DNA of 64,000 bases from Kudoa neothunni (lineage: Eukaryota; Cnidaria): NCBI GenBank assembly GCA_964304625.1, contig OZ199840.1, positions 3,224,001 through 3,288,000 of the forward strand, in the 5' to 3' direction. Each line of letters begins with the position of its first letter. Position 1 is the stretch's first letter. A program made the translations under genes and the position numbers. The notes below the pieces were generated by a model. The model had not been told where the DNA came from and ran no database searches. It worked only from the letters and a program-made list of their open reading frames with translations. Below, piece after piece: positions 12,255 to 23,831 of the stretch.

Positions 12255-15200
12255 TCACAAAAAACGATCTAAAGATTCTCCTGTAATATTTTCAATAGAA
12301 AGAACAAGTTTATTGATTCGAGTTTGAATTCTGTGGGAATCTTCGTCCATGATTTCCATAAGAGTGGGTGAGAGTTCGGGTAGGAGCGTGGCTGCAACAT
12401 CTCCGACGGTGGCGTAGAAATATTCAAGGACAATCAACGTATCACAAACTATTTGTTCATTCGATGAATGGGACTTAAGGATGAGTATCATTTCTGATTG
12501 GATGTTGAGAAAGAGTTTATTTTCTTTTGTACATGTGGTGAGAGATGCGAAAGTTGGGGCAAGGATGGTTTCAACGAAACAAGTGGCAGTTGAATGTGTG
12601 GGGAAGTTATCAGCAAAGGTTGAACTACAAACAATCAATCCAACCAAAGGTTTGACAACAGCAGTCATTCTCTCATTATTGATAAATCCACTTCTGTCGG
12701 CATCGAAGCATCTACCGAATGATTTCACCGCATAGAAAACGGCCATAAAATCGGTAAGAGAGTCGACACTTTTGACCTCAGTAACCACATCGTTAATAAA
12801 ATTGACAGCAAATTTGAAATAGATGGGGACAAACAGAAGCATGATACTCTTCAATTTGGTCCACAGCAAATAGATCACATAAAAGAATATAAAATGTCTT
12901 GAAGACACTACATTAGAGTGTTGATAGTCGTCGACAATGTCGCCGGAAGTTGCCCACTGATAGAACATGGAAATAATTTCATGGGATTGGGTCTCTGGAT
13001 GCAACAGAATGAAATCACAGAACGAAGAAGCTACACACTCAACAATTTGATTGATCAACTCAAACCTATCATCATCGACATTGGTGATACATTCAAACAG
13101 TTCATAGTAAATTGTAGACAAGAGTTGAGAGTCATGCTGTGAATGTTTGATGAAAGTAGGTACAATAAACCCAATCGCTGTAGCAAAACAATTAGTGAAG
13201 CATTTTAAAGTGGGTAGTAGATCAGTGACAATTTTCTGTAATACAGGTAAATACACCCTAGAATCGGTGTTTTTTGAGATAGTATCTACTATAAGGTTGC
13301 GAGTAAATTCACGAACCATATCAGCAGAAGAAGTATCTGATTCAGAACATTTATTGACGAGATTGGAAGCAGACTGTAATACACAACAGAGCAAAGTGTA
13401 GAGTTGGGAAGTGAAAAAGTTTCCCATCGCAGAGAAAAGTTTTCCAATCGAAGTCACATTGGCTTCATACCATAACAACGACAACTTGGCGTCACTGTGT
13501 GCATTTTCAAAGGTGCATTGGTTGGAGAGTAGATCGATTAGGACATTGAGTAATGGAAACACGTGCGAAAGCACATTCACACTTAGCAGCGAAGCCAACT
13601 CACACACGGTCATATTAACAGTCACAAAAGCATTTAGAGGGATTTGTGAGCGTAGTTCATACAATTTGAATAGTCTCTCAAAAACATCTCTTAAGCGTTC
13701 CATATAACTCTCAATATTGGTTATCCTTCCTGAATTTTTAGTGAAAACATGGAACATAATGCATTTAATGCAACACATTGACACTTGAAGTTCTTCCAGA
13801 TTGTTTTCAACAATCGGTAGCTCGACTTGAGTAACCATCTTTTCAGTAATATTCATGATAATATCGACATTGGTTTCATTGCGTGCTATACTGGAAGAAT
13901 TTTTCGATACCAACACAATAATATGGTCCATAATGCTTAGTCTAACATGTGTTGAATTGTTAGAAACTGCATGCATCATGCAACTTAGTTTATTGGTTAA
14001 CGGCATGCTATCCAATAGATTGTTTATGCATTTGTCGCATTGTTTAACCGCATATCTGAGTAATTTTTTCATCTCTTTAACCTCAGTACAATTTTCTGTC
14101 GCCTTTTTAACGAGATATGAGTATGTGTATATTTTTTCGAGCAACTGATATATAAAAGAATCATTCGCTTCACTATTTGATTTCAACATAGATTCATCAC
14201 CATTGAGATAAAGCGCATTTTGAGAATCTCCAGTGATATGACAGGCCATAGCAAGTATTACAATTTGATGGTTGACACACGCTTCCAAGGTATCAAACTG
14301 AATTTTGGTAAGGTTGCTATTGAGCGATCGTCTCTTTTTTGTGGGTTTAGAAACCATAATTTTATTGGTGGAATTGGATGAGACATCGACGAGACGATCG
14401 AAAAGTTGAAGCAATATTTGAATTTGTCGTTCAAGTGAACGACTGTAGAAAAAGTTGATGCAAAACAGTTCCACTTGACGAGGGTCATCATGCAAAATCA
14501 ACTCAATGAAGGTTGAAGTGAACTTTTGAGCGACGTCATATACGTCAATCACCTCGAACAATGAGGTGCAAAGAGTCAGACGACGATGAGGAGGTATATG
14601 TGGGAATGCATCCACAATGGAAACTATGATTTCTTCAATAGTGTTATTGTTGGATTGGTTATTACGGTTAACAATCGAAGGGAAAACATGTTCTATAATC
14701 TGTTGAATAATCGCCATAGTATTGAAATTGTCATAGTCGTCATTTCCAATAGATACGAATATGGTAACCATGTGTTGGAGAATATTGGCGGGAGGCAAAA
14801 TCACACTCAAATATTTTAGTATATTGAGTGTGGCCAGTCTGAAACAGGGTGGTTGCTTCTCATCACCATGGTTATCACCGTCATTATTAATGGGGTTTAA
14901 AAGCACCAACAACGAATCAACACCACTGTCAACATCGACTGTGGTTATACGATGCTTGGATTCCACTAGCTGACAAAGAATTGACTCACAGCAATTCAAC
15001 AATAATTGCAGTTGATCAAACTTTTTTTCAGCGTGGAATAAACCCACACATTTAAAAAACACGGCCAACAGCATATGTTGGTTGGTAATACAGTTTTTAG
15101 ATTGCATTAACTCGAGAATAATTGTTAATTTGTTGAAACTGCAACCAGCTTCATCCATCCAGCCGATATAATTCTCCATAAACTGGGAGCTTAGCGGGCA

Positions 15201-18200
15201 TTTTCTTAATAACTTAAGTAACAATTCGTTGTGTTTAAGACTTGACACGTTGTTCTTGTTACCATTGACAATGACATCCAACCAAACTGTCGTGAAATCG
15301 TTCAATTTTGAGATGGGTAGTTGACTGAAAAATTGTTCATCAAGATTTTCAATTAATGGGTTGCTTAAATCCCATGGAAGCAAAGACCACCTCAAAATGA
15401 GTTTCTCAAAGGTCGCAACAAACGACGAAAGATCCCTTCTGTGCGATTCCACACACAATTTAACAACGATCCGCGCCAAGATATTCAAACAACATCCATA
15501 AACGTTTTCATTATTGTCTCTTAAACTACCAACAATAGATGGTGTGCTTGACGAAACAATATCATTGTTAGTCTCACAATCGGCGTTAGAGATAAAATGA
15601 TCGACTAAATTGGTCAACAATTTTAAAGTATGTTTCTGTTTGAGAATACATTTTTCAATCGGCATATGTTTAACAAAATCCAACAATTTTATGGTTGAAA
15701 GATTGGCTGTTTGGAGTTTCTCTAAATCGAACATCACAATTTCCAAAACAGAATGGATCATATCGGTTATTATTTCCAGACTTTGGCGGGACATGTTAGA
15801 TATGCGTGCTATATTGGCGCACATTTTTTGAGGGAAATTTACAATTTCATCGCGTGAGGTAGTGAAGAACTTGTAAAAATATGGCAAATTAGCTAAAAAG
15901 GAACCCGCGGGTGGGAGTGATAATGCAAATTGACGAATTTTCTTGTCACTATGTTGAGTGGCAAGAATCAAACAAGAGACTATCTCCTCTTGGGAACGAG
16001 ACGCACCCGGCGACATTATCCACGTCATTTCAAAAAGATCCATTAATAAGTTGGATGATATCACGTCATAGTCGTAGTAGAAGCAAAGCTGTGTAAACAT
16101 CACACATTCATCCACATCGAAAAATAGAGTTCGATTGGTGAAAAACATAGAAAGCCATTTCTTGTGAATTGCAGACGACTGTTCACAATCACCACTCCTA
16201 TGATAACTCTCACACAACCAATACAACAGGCGTTTGTATGATAGAATGCTGCTTTTGTTGCTAGTCACGCGAGGATATGCACTGGACTTTTCAGAATCCA
16301 ATAACTCTTTCAACATATACAATAGAGCAACAGGATAATTAACGACATCCATCATAGAAACAACGTTGTCCCATGATTCTATAGATACCAATTGAGACAG
16401 TAACGTTGTTGAAACATGACTGATAGATTGAAGTTCTTCGACAAATTGATTTAAAAAATTAAGATAGTCATGTGAATTATTGACAGTATTGTCTTCGTTA
16501 TTAGTGCGATTGATGAGTGCAATAACACAAAGGGCGGTATATTTGGAGAGGGTTTTAAATTGAGTAAAGTTGCAGGCGACAAAACGCATAAAGTCGTCAT
16601 GCTGTTGGATATATTTCTTGAGCACATTCTCAAGGAATAAGCATGGGTTTTTGTTGGAATTAGTCACGCTCATCTGCTCTTCAAATATGTCTACCACGCT
16701 TTTAGGGAGTAGGCAATTTGCAAAACGGATTATTTTCAAAATTTTATCATTATTATGGTTGTTATGGCAACCATATCGGTGAAAAATCATAATCATTACA
16801 GTGAGTAAGTCAAGCATGAGAGTATGATTAGCAGAAAGTCGGTCAAGCGTGTGGGTATTATTAACAGAGAGTGGGTCAAGCGTGACGACATGATTTTCAG
16901 AGTTGGCGGCGAAATTCGATTCACCTGTCGAAGTGGAAATTTCATCCGGTGTGTTGATATTCACAACCGCCTCTATCCATTTTTCCGGACTGCTCAACAC
17001 GCATTCCATCACATAAGTAAATATGCGAACACGCTCATATGAGTCAAATAATTGTGAGAACAGTAGAAGCGGTTGTATTTCACTCAACACCAACAGCACG
17101 ATATCATAGGAATTTTTGTATATAAGAAATTCGAGCATTTCCTTTAGTTTGAGTTGGGTTGACGGGGAAAGTGGGAGTTGATGGGTGGTGAGAAAGTCGC
17201 GCAAACCAAATACAGCACTTTTCCGAATTTCGCTGTTTGAATTGTACACACACAACAACAGTGGTAAATCCACACCCTCAACATTGTGCACACACATCGA
17301 TGATTTTCCTCCGATCAAACAGGCTGACAGAAGGTCGTACAAATATTGATATTTATCACTCCGTTCAACCATCGCTTTACCAATACAATCCACCACGAGT
17401 GATGGTACAAACTTTTCCAGTTCAATTAACAACTCTTTGCTTTTATTGCTTTTAATATTTTTATCGCTTTTATCACTCTTATCGCATTTGGTGTTGGTTT
17501 GTCGTAGGGCAATTAGACGGTCTACTAATTCAACTAGGAGTCGTTCCTCGTTCCTCCATCCAAAAAACAACTTGGCCAATCGATCGACAACATTTTGAAC
17601 GTCCAACTGCAAAAAATTATCGATCGAATTCACCAACAACTTCCCAATATCGGTAGTGTCCTTGTTGGGGAGCAGTCGATGGATTGGCTCAAGTGAGTCG
17701 GTCTGCATCAACACCTTACACAATTTCGGAGTGAAGACATGATGTGGATGGGTTCGACTGAATTGGATCAACAAATACAAATTAACCACATCCATATTGT
17801 AGGCTGTCAGCATCTTTTTGATGACAAATTCTAGTTGTTTTCCTGTGAGCTCGGTGTGTTGGACCATTTGGGAAATAATCACAACATTCGCATTTCTGAC
17901 TTGATCTATTTCAGATGCGAGTCCGTCGATTACATTGTACAGCAGTTGATTGCGAACGTGGGTGTTGTTGTCTGTGTTCACTATTTTATTGTTTAATGTG
18001 GCGTAAGCCAACGAAGCGTAGAAAGAGTAGACAACCGAATAAGCTTCCCATCTATTATTACTATTGTCATTGGCGTCGGACAATATCTGAGTGACATTTT
18101 TAACGTGATTACTAATAGCAACCAACAATCCCGGATTACGACCCACATGCGACACCAACGATTTTTTCGGAAGTGGCACCGCCTCCTTCTGCACCGACTT

Positions 18201-18775
18201 CAAAAACGAATACGTGCGCTTTTCGCCATAATCCATCGAATCAAAATCTATCAATTGAATCATTCTAGGAAACAATTTGCTATCATGATATGGTAGTATG
18301 GAATGGATTAGACAGTGCGAACACAACTCATTCACATGATATTGATATATCAACCATTCCACAGTGTACATCGCAGCTTTTATCATCATGTACGGTGAGA
18401 GCAGTATGAGGAACTGGTTAATTTGATGTTGGATTTTGGTTTTTGATTCGTTGTCCTGAGTGTAATATTGGAAATCTTTAGACGAATCACTAGATATTAA
18501 GTTGATTATTCAGTTGACTAAAAAGTTGATTTCATTGGTGGGAATTACGAAAAAATTGTTTCTGCAAATTGCTCAAATATGCTGTCTATCTCGCAAAGTT
18601 GAGACAGCCCTTTTCTACTGATAGAAAAAACCATATCCTTAGTTACAGACATTATCTCTCTACTGTCGAACAGTAGTGATTTCCTCAAAAGGACTCCATT
18701 GACAAGTTTAGCACTGCCAATTTTTGATCCTTGAGATTTTTGTAGATTAAGTTGTTTTTCCAATAGGGAAACCAT
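12255..18775 (-). CDS. HEATR1: UTP10/HEATR1, U3 snoRNP-associated HEAT-repeat protein
   Basis: Very large HEAT-repeat component of the small-subunit processome (UTP-A/t-UTP), needed in the nucleolus for pre-18S processing and rDNA transcription. Two exons: 18775-18549 and 18489-12255, split by a 59-base intron; 2153 residues, close to human HEATR1 (2144). The start MVSLLEKQLNLQK matches the human MTSLAQQLQRLAL. Across the intron the protein reads QINQFLILLSPYMMIKAAMY then VEWLIYQYHV (human LFLIHLSPYFLLKPAQKCLEWLIHRFHI), then VPLPKKSLVSH (human VPLAKGTLITH). The end, LMEIMDEDSHRIQ...ITGESLDRFL, matches human LAELMEDECEEVE...LGEPLQSYF. The frame remains open to 18898 upstream, but homology begins at the Met at 18775. 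A 6.2 kb uninterrupted exon is unusual next to the intron-rich neighbours. Confidence 0.93.
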
Positions 18776-18878
18776 TTTGTAGATTGATATTTGTGAGACA
18801 AAACCTACTTTAGCGCAGTAACCAATAACCCTTCGGTCAGCTTTCGTGGTCACATGGTAATAGGGAGCTCCCATAGGC

Positions 18879-18890
18879 TGCGCGCGCGTA
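18879..18890. promoter_or_regulatory. GC-alternating NRF1-like motif upstream of UTP10
   Basis: TGCGCGCGCGTA, a GC-rich island in AT-rich DNA, about 105 bases above the UTP10 start codon and directly before the ATG of the small plus-strand ORF at 18891. It resembles a degenerate NRF1 site. Its use is inferred from position and from a similar motif in the UFD1/RPN1 promoter. Confidence 0.3.
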
Positions 18891-19232
18891 ATGTTCAAAT
18901 TGGCTGTGACGTGTCGTATGCCTATGTTGCAAACTCCGCTTACTCTTAGTGGTGGGATTAGCTATAGAGCAATACACATTAAAAACAATAAACGACTCTC
19001 ACTCATGGGAATGTACATGGTGAGAGGAGACAAAAATTTTCTCTATATAGACCCAAGAAAACCATTTACTAAAGATGAAGCTTTCTTCATGAAAAGCTCT
19101 CGATTGAGATGCAACCCCTACTCGAAGACTATAATCGGCAAAATGCTTTCGTTGCTATTGATTATCGCTATATTTAAGGGAAGTTTGAATTATTTCTTCA
19201 AAGCATCAAGGTCATTTATTGATCTATATTGA
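18891..19232 (+). CDS. Small unrecognised protein, head-to-head with UTP10
   Basis: Single open frame of 113 residues starting ATG directly after the GC-rich promoter motif. I do not recognise a family. Visible features are a basic, hydrophobic N-terminal half, the polar stretch YIDPRKPFTKDEAFF, and one probable membrane helix (residues about 82-95, MLSLLLIIAIF). The size, basic charge and single helix would fit a small mitochondrial or ER membrane protein, but this is only inference. Its position, 115 bases from the UTP10 start on the opposite strand, resembles a bidirectional promoter pair. It could equally be a chance frame: AT-rich DNA gives few frames this long, but no homology supports it. 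Confidence 0.35.
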   Translation: MFKLAVTCRMPMLQTPLTLSGGISYRAIHIKNNKRLSLMGMYMVRGDKNFLYIDPRKPFTKDEAFFMKSSRLRCNPYSKTIIGKMLSLLLIIAIFKGSLNYFFKASRSFIDLY

Positions 19233-20626
19233 TCTCGATTGATCTTGATCAATTTTGTAATGTTTTTATTAGGTTATTTTTTGTGTTGTATTATCTGTCA
19301 CGCCTTATGTCCTTCTTGCGCGCGCACAGCATGTTGCCATATTTTTGTTAAAATTAGATTTTTTTGGTTTGTGGAGAATTATTGTCGCATTTTGTGGGCA
19401 GGGCCGATTTATGATGTTTCTATAGCGACCGAATTATACATGGCTAATATACCTTGCAGTTATCGACGCTCGTATTTTCTTAATTCGACGATTTAAATCG
19501 ACAAATAATTACAAACGTCGAATTCTCGGCGTTTCAACAAAAACAGAATTATGTCAAAGTTATTTTGACGCATATCCGCCCGTTCGTTAATGATTATTTA
19601 GGCTTGTATGACTCATTATTTTAGAATATTTTCTCATAAAAGGGACCTTTTATATTATAAATGAATAAATTGAATCTATCCGGAACGTTTATTTAAATTA
19701 AGATTCTATAAATTGTTTGAATTAGGTTATGAATAATTATCTGAATATAAAATTTTCCCCGCTTGAATTGTCACCTATATTCCCTATTAAAAAGTTTTAT
19801 TTCGATAACATATTGAATTTCTATATCGTTAACTTTTATATATAAAGTTATGTTTTGATTTGATCAGCTATCAAACACGAGAGAATAAATTTCTACAAAA
19901 ATGCAGCTAGTGTGCGTGCGCCATTTAAAAATACATAAAATGATGTTAGAGGGGGAGAAAAATAAAAAATTAAGATAAATTTTTTATTAAAATTTCGATT
20001 TGGAGTTAGTCCTTCCAATAGCAATAGATAACCTACACATGCGGATTATACCGATCTGTAGAAATAGCCCCTGTCTAAAATAAACGTCGATAACTTTTTA
20101 AAAATTAGACAATTAAATAGATGAAAATCGGTTTTAATCGAAAATTTCAAGGCTTGGTGATTATTTATGAGAAACTATTATTATCTAATTTCATTTTTTT
20201 ACTATTCTGGTTAACGAAAACATATTTTTTATTAATTTGACTACAATAAATTTAATTGAACGGAACATAAAATCAAAATTGTTGAGAGAAAAAGTTCCGT
20301 TTATGCGGAAATGTGTGATCCTTAATTTCTATTGTTACGTACATCATGTTCATTTAAAATTTAAATGAACAAGAAAAAAATTGCACCTCCATGACACCTT
20401 CTTTCTGAATATTTTCCCCAAAATAATTTTAAAATATAATCATCATTTTTCTAACGTAAATGAATGATTATAACGGATAATAATATTAGAATACACATTT
20501 AAAAATTACAAAAAGCGTCATTTTCAACAATGTAATTTATTTATATGCATTATCATAATTTATTTTATAAGAAAATTGTGTAAAAATATAATTTGTCGCA
20601 TTTTAAGAATATTCAACTATATACAA

Positions 20627-20673
20627 CTAGCGCAAAAGCCCCGCTTCTCTTGGGCTTCCTTGCCGAGCAAGTA
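20627..20673 (-). mobile_element. Helitron-type 3' end
   Basis: Read on the minus strand this shows a perfect hairpin CTTGCTCGGCAAG, then a second stem AAGCCC...GGGCTT, followed by TTGCGCTAG and a T. A GC-rich hairpin a few bases before CTAG, followed by T, is the hallmark of Helitron 3' ends. The body would extend to the right on the plus strand; no RepHel protein or 5' TC end was found. Confidence 0.5.
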
Positions 20674-22625
20674 AGCTAAAGTCTTGAGTAGACCAGGGTC
20701 ATTTGAAGTTCAAAGTAAATTAAGAGTATTTAGATAAATAGCACAAAAATTACCCAATTTACGGATGATTTATTTAATTAATTGTACGCATGAACTTTAT
20801 TTAATATTTTTAAAAATGAATAAACACTACTGAGCGTTTAAAATCTCCTTTTTAGAGTTCCTAAAAAATTGATTTTCTCCTTGTTGTTTATAGTAATCTC
20901 TAAATCGTACCATATGAATTGGACTAATCTTGTTAAACTTCAAAAAATGAATTTCATATTAATGTTGGCTATATAACCTAATATAACCTTCCTTATTTGA
21001 ACTAATTCAATTACTAAATTACTTTTCAATAATTTTAAAATAAAACGAACATTATGATACACTTAAAATGAACGTTTTCTAACTCTAACGAAATAATCTA
21101 TATGTTTGCATAAATCCTCAACTCATACCAATCATTCCACGCGAAGATGTTTTTAGTCATTTTGTAGGATGCAAATCTTTTATATTTTTCACGTATTTTT
21201 CTGTTAAAATAAAATTTTATCTTTCTATATGTATGTTCAAATGGAGCGATATGTCTCTCTATAAAGAATGAAAAATGCGTACACACACGGATTTCCGATT
21301 TGTTTTAATAGTAGATAAATAGGGGCAATTATTCTTTATTAAACGCTGCAAAAAATTCCGCACGCGTTTGATGTAGGAACGTTAACCAATTTTTTTGTAA
21401 TCTGCCAAACCTTTAGTTAATATGTCAAGACATTAAAAAGGTCTATTAAATAAAGAACTAGAAATTAAAATAACATCGGCGCTGTGAGAACCAGCCGTTC
21501 GGCAGAAATAATCAATATGAGATTTTCGACCGGGAAATTGACAGAAAGCTTTCATAACTTGGTCATATTTCTTTTGTTTTATATGTTAAAAATTATGATT
21601 CTGAATTAAATGTCTAATTACTAGACATAGTTCGCATTGCTTGGATTTGTTAACGGTCATATTCACCCAGCGGTTAACTACTTTATATCGATCATCTTCA
21701 CCTGATGATAAAATATGTCTGCTGCTAATGGAAGCTATATTTTCATAAATTCGGATTGTAAAAACATTCAACTACAAACAAACAGAAGAACTACACACAT
21801 AAATAATTTGTTAAAAGCCATAACTATCAATCTACTATCCACTGCATACATAAAGTTGAAGTGTCTGTGCGTGTGTCAGCAAGTACGTATGTGAGTCAAA
21901 ATTTTTTCCTTATAGAGAGATGTTTATGAAATTTTTTAAAAATCACAATGTTTCAAAAAATCTTCAAATAGTTTTTACACTACCAAATATTCCCAAAAGT
22001 GTTTAGAATATGGTCATTTTGTCGATTCAAAGTTTGTTTATCAGATTACTTGAGTTCAACAATATGATTAACACTTGCTTAAATCATGGTAATGGTCTGT
22101 TGACGTTAACTTTTCTCCTTATATGCTCAAACAAATGTTGATTAACTTCTGCGTTCTGGCTTTTTATATAATGTTTGCGTGTATATTTTGGTGTTTGCGC
22201 AAATACACTCCTTGTTTGTAGAGTTTTAACGTATTTGACATGATAAACACATATTGAAGGTTCTATTAATGGTATAAGATATGATAAAAAATCTATATAT
22301 GTTTCTTGAACAACGAATTGGCGGGGAACGTTAAAATTACTTTGATTGGAACATTATAATGGAAATACTGCGTTCGTAGATTTCATTAAAATCGTCCGCT
22401 AAGTTTAAATTTCCGTGATTAAATTCAATGTAAATGGTTGTACTTTTATTTCACTAAATTATTTGAATTGTTTATGTTGAAGTTCAAGCGATTTGTGGCA
22501 GTTTATAGAGAAAAGTATGTTAAGCTCTTGCCGGACCAAAAGGTATTACTTTGAGAAATAAAAATTAATTTTCGTCTGTTTTCATCCAACTCTATATCTT
22601 TTTCTATTTATTCGTCCCCCGTAAA

Positions 22626-22660
22626 CAGTGGTGCACAAACTTTCGGAGCCAGACCAAAAA
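22626..22660 (+). mobile_element. hAT-type terminus, left-facing
   Basis: CAGTGGTGCACAAACTTTCG followed by GAGCCAGACC resembles Charlie-type hAT ends. A right-facing CAG-type end lies at 23831, 1.2 kb away, but their 8-base flanks do not match, so they may belong to different elements. No transposase seen. Confidence 0.4.
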
Positions 22661-22941
22661 TAACGTTTAGGATAATATTTTAACGGTATTTAAATAATTC
22701 GGGGATGCAAAAAAATACGACACTGACAATAAATTATTTAGCGTTGATGAGGACCACAAAATTTTAAAATGAATGCTGAGATTGATACTTTCCTTCACAG
22801 AAATGATTATAATTTAAATTTCTCCAATCCTAATCGTTGGAAGTATGTCATTTACTAGTTTTTGGTTATTTTGCATTTATGGGTTAATTCGAAACTTTTA
22901 TATATTCTTTGAATATTATTAAGAAACGTATCGATGTGAAA

Positions 22942-22975
22942 TCTTCTCCAAGCAACGCTGGGCAGTTCCCGCTAG
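22942..22975 (+). mobile_element. Helitron-type 3' end
   Basis: The stem CCAAGC-AAC-GCTGGG is followed 13 bases later by CTAG and then T, as in Helitrons. About 30 bases are nearly identical to the minus-strand end near 38553 (shared GGGCAGTTC and CGCTG core), so the two come from one family. The body would lie to the left; its start was not found. Confidence 0.55.
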
Positions 22976-23068
22976 TCTAGAATACAGTAATATCATGCAG
23001 GATATAATATTGATAGTTAATAAATTCCTGTTTATATCACGTTGAAATAGTTATTACGTATACAATAC

Positions 23069-23100
23069 ATATATAGATATATATATATATATATATATAA
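23069..23100. repeat. (AT)n microsatellite
   Basis: Near-perfect AT alternation of about 30 bases. Confidence 0.9.
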
Positions 23101-23799
23101 ATTTATATGAATATATAGAAGGTTACTCGTGACATTTAATCATTTGCACGTTCACAATTGAGCCTATATATTTACATTTTTCCATTGTTTATCCTTAGCG
23201 AGAACACAAATTTCTTAGAATAATAGTGATAAGAAATGATAAATTTTAAAGGTTTAATTAACTATTTTTATGGATAAATTCTCAAGCTTTTATTGAAAAA
23301 TAAAGGAATGCACGTAAGATATTAATTAAGTAATGTTATTTATTTTAGATATCAATAATCCCTTCATATCATTGTTTCCGAAGCAGAAATAAATTATTAA
23401 GCTTTTTAATTGAGTACAGAAATACCATGTATACTACAATTCGTTAAAAAACGAGACGCCCTTACCTAATCCGGCGTTACTCGATACATAGCATTGCGAT
23501 GTATTTTTTGTAGGGTTGTTATTTTTCAAAATCACGGTACTAAGTATTTATTAAAAATTACCTGTGTGTTCTAAGGAAGACAGAATTGATAGTTAACTAC
23601 TATTTTTCAAGTTATATTGAAAGATTTGTGAATGAATATATTTTTTTATCTTATGCTCTTTTTTATATATCTGCCTTTTATAATATGAGTAAGTATGTTC
23701 TATATTTCATTTCTACGCAAAGGCTAAGTTACAATTTTGTTAGTTTTGAATTGAGCATAAGGAGGGGGAGGAAGTGGTGTGAAATATTAAACTTAGGGG

Positions 23800-23831
23800 A
23801 TAAATAGTGCCTAAGGTGTTGAGAACCCCTG
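23800..23831 (-). mobile_element. hAT-type terminus, right-facing
   Basis: Inverted, this reads CAGGGGTTCTCAACACCTTA, a textbook hAT start, facing leftward. The matching left end could be at 22626, but the terminal sequences are only loosely similar and the flanking 8-mers (CCCGTAAA and CCTTAGAT) disagree. Confidence 0.45.

Noticed and set aside
10599-18775. UTP10 and the Kunitz gene as an operon
   Set aside because: They are on the same strand 230 bases apart, but their functions differ, the Kunitz gene has its own signal-peptide exon, and no spliced-leader evidence can be read from the sequence.
19239-19496. 85-residue cysteine-rich frame after the small ORF
   Set aside because: Starts seven bases after the previous stop, has no recognisable motif or splice structure, and looks like chance.
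23069-23100. Regular repeat as a CRISPR-like array
   Set aside because: It is a simple AT run with no repeat-spacer structure, and the genome is animal.
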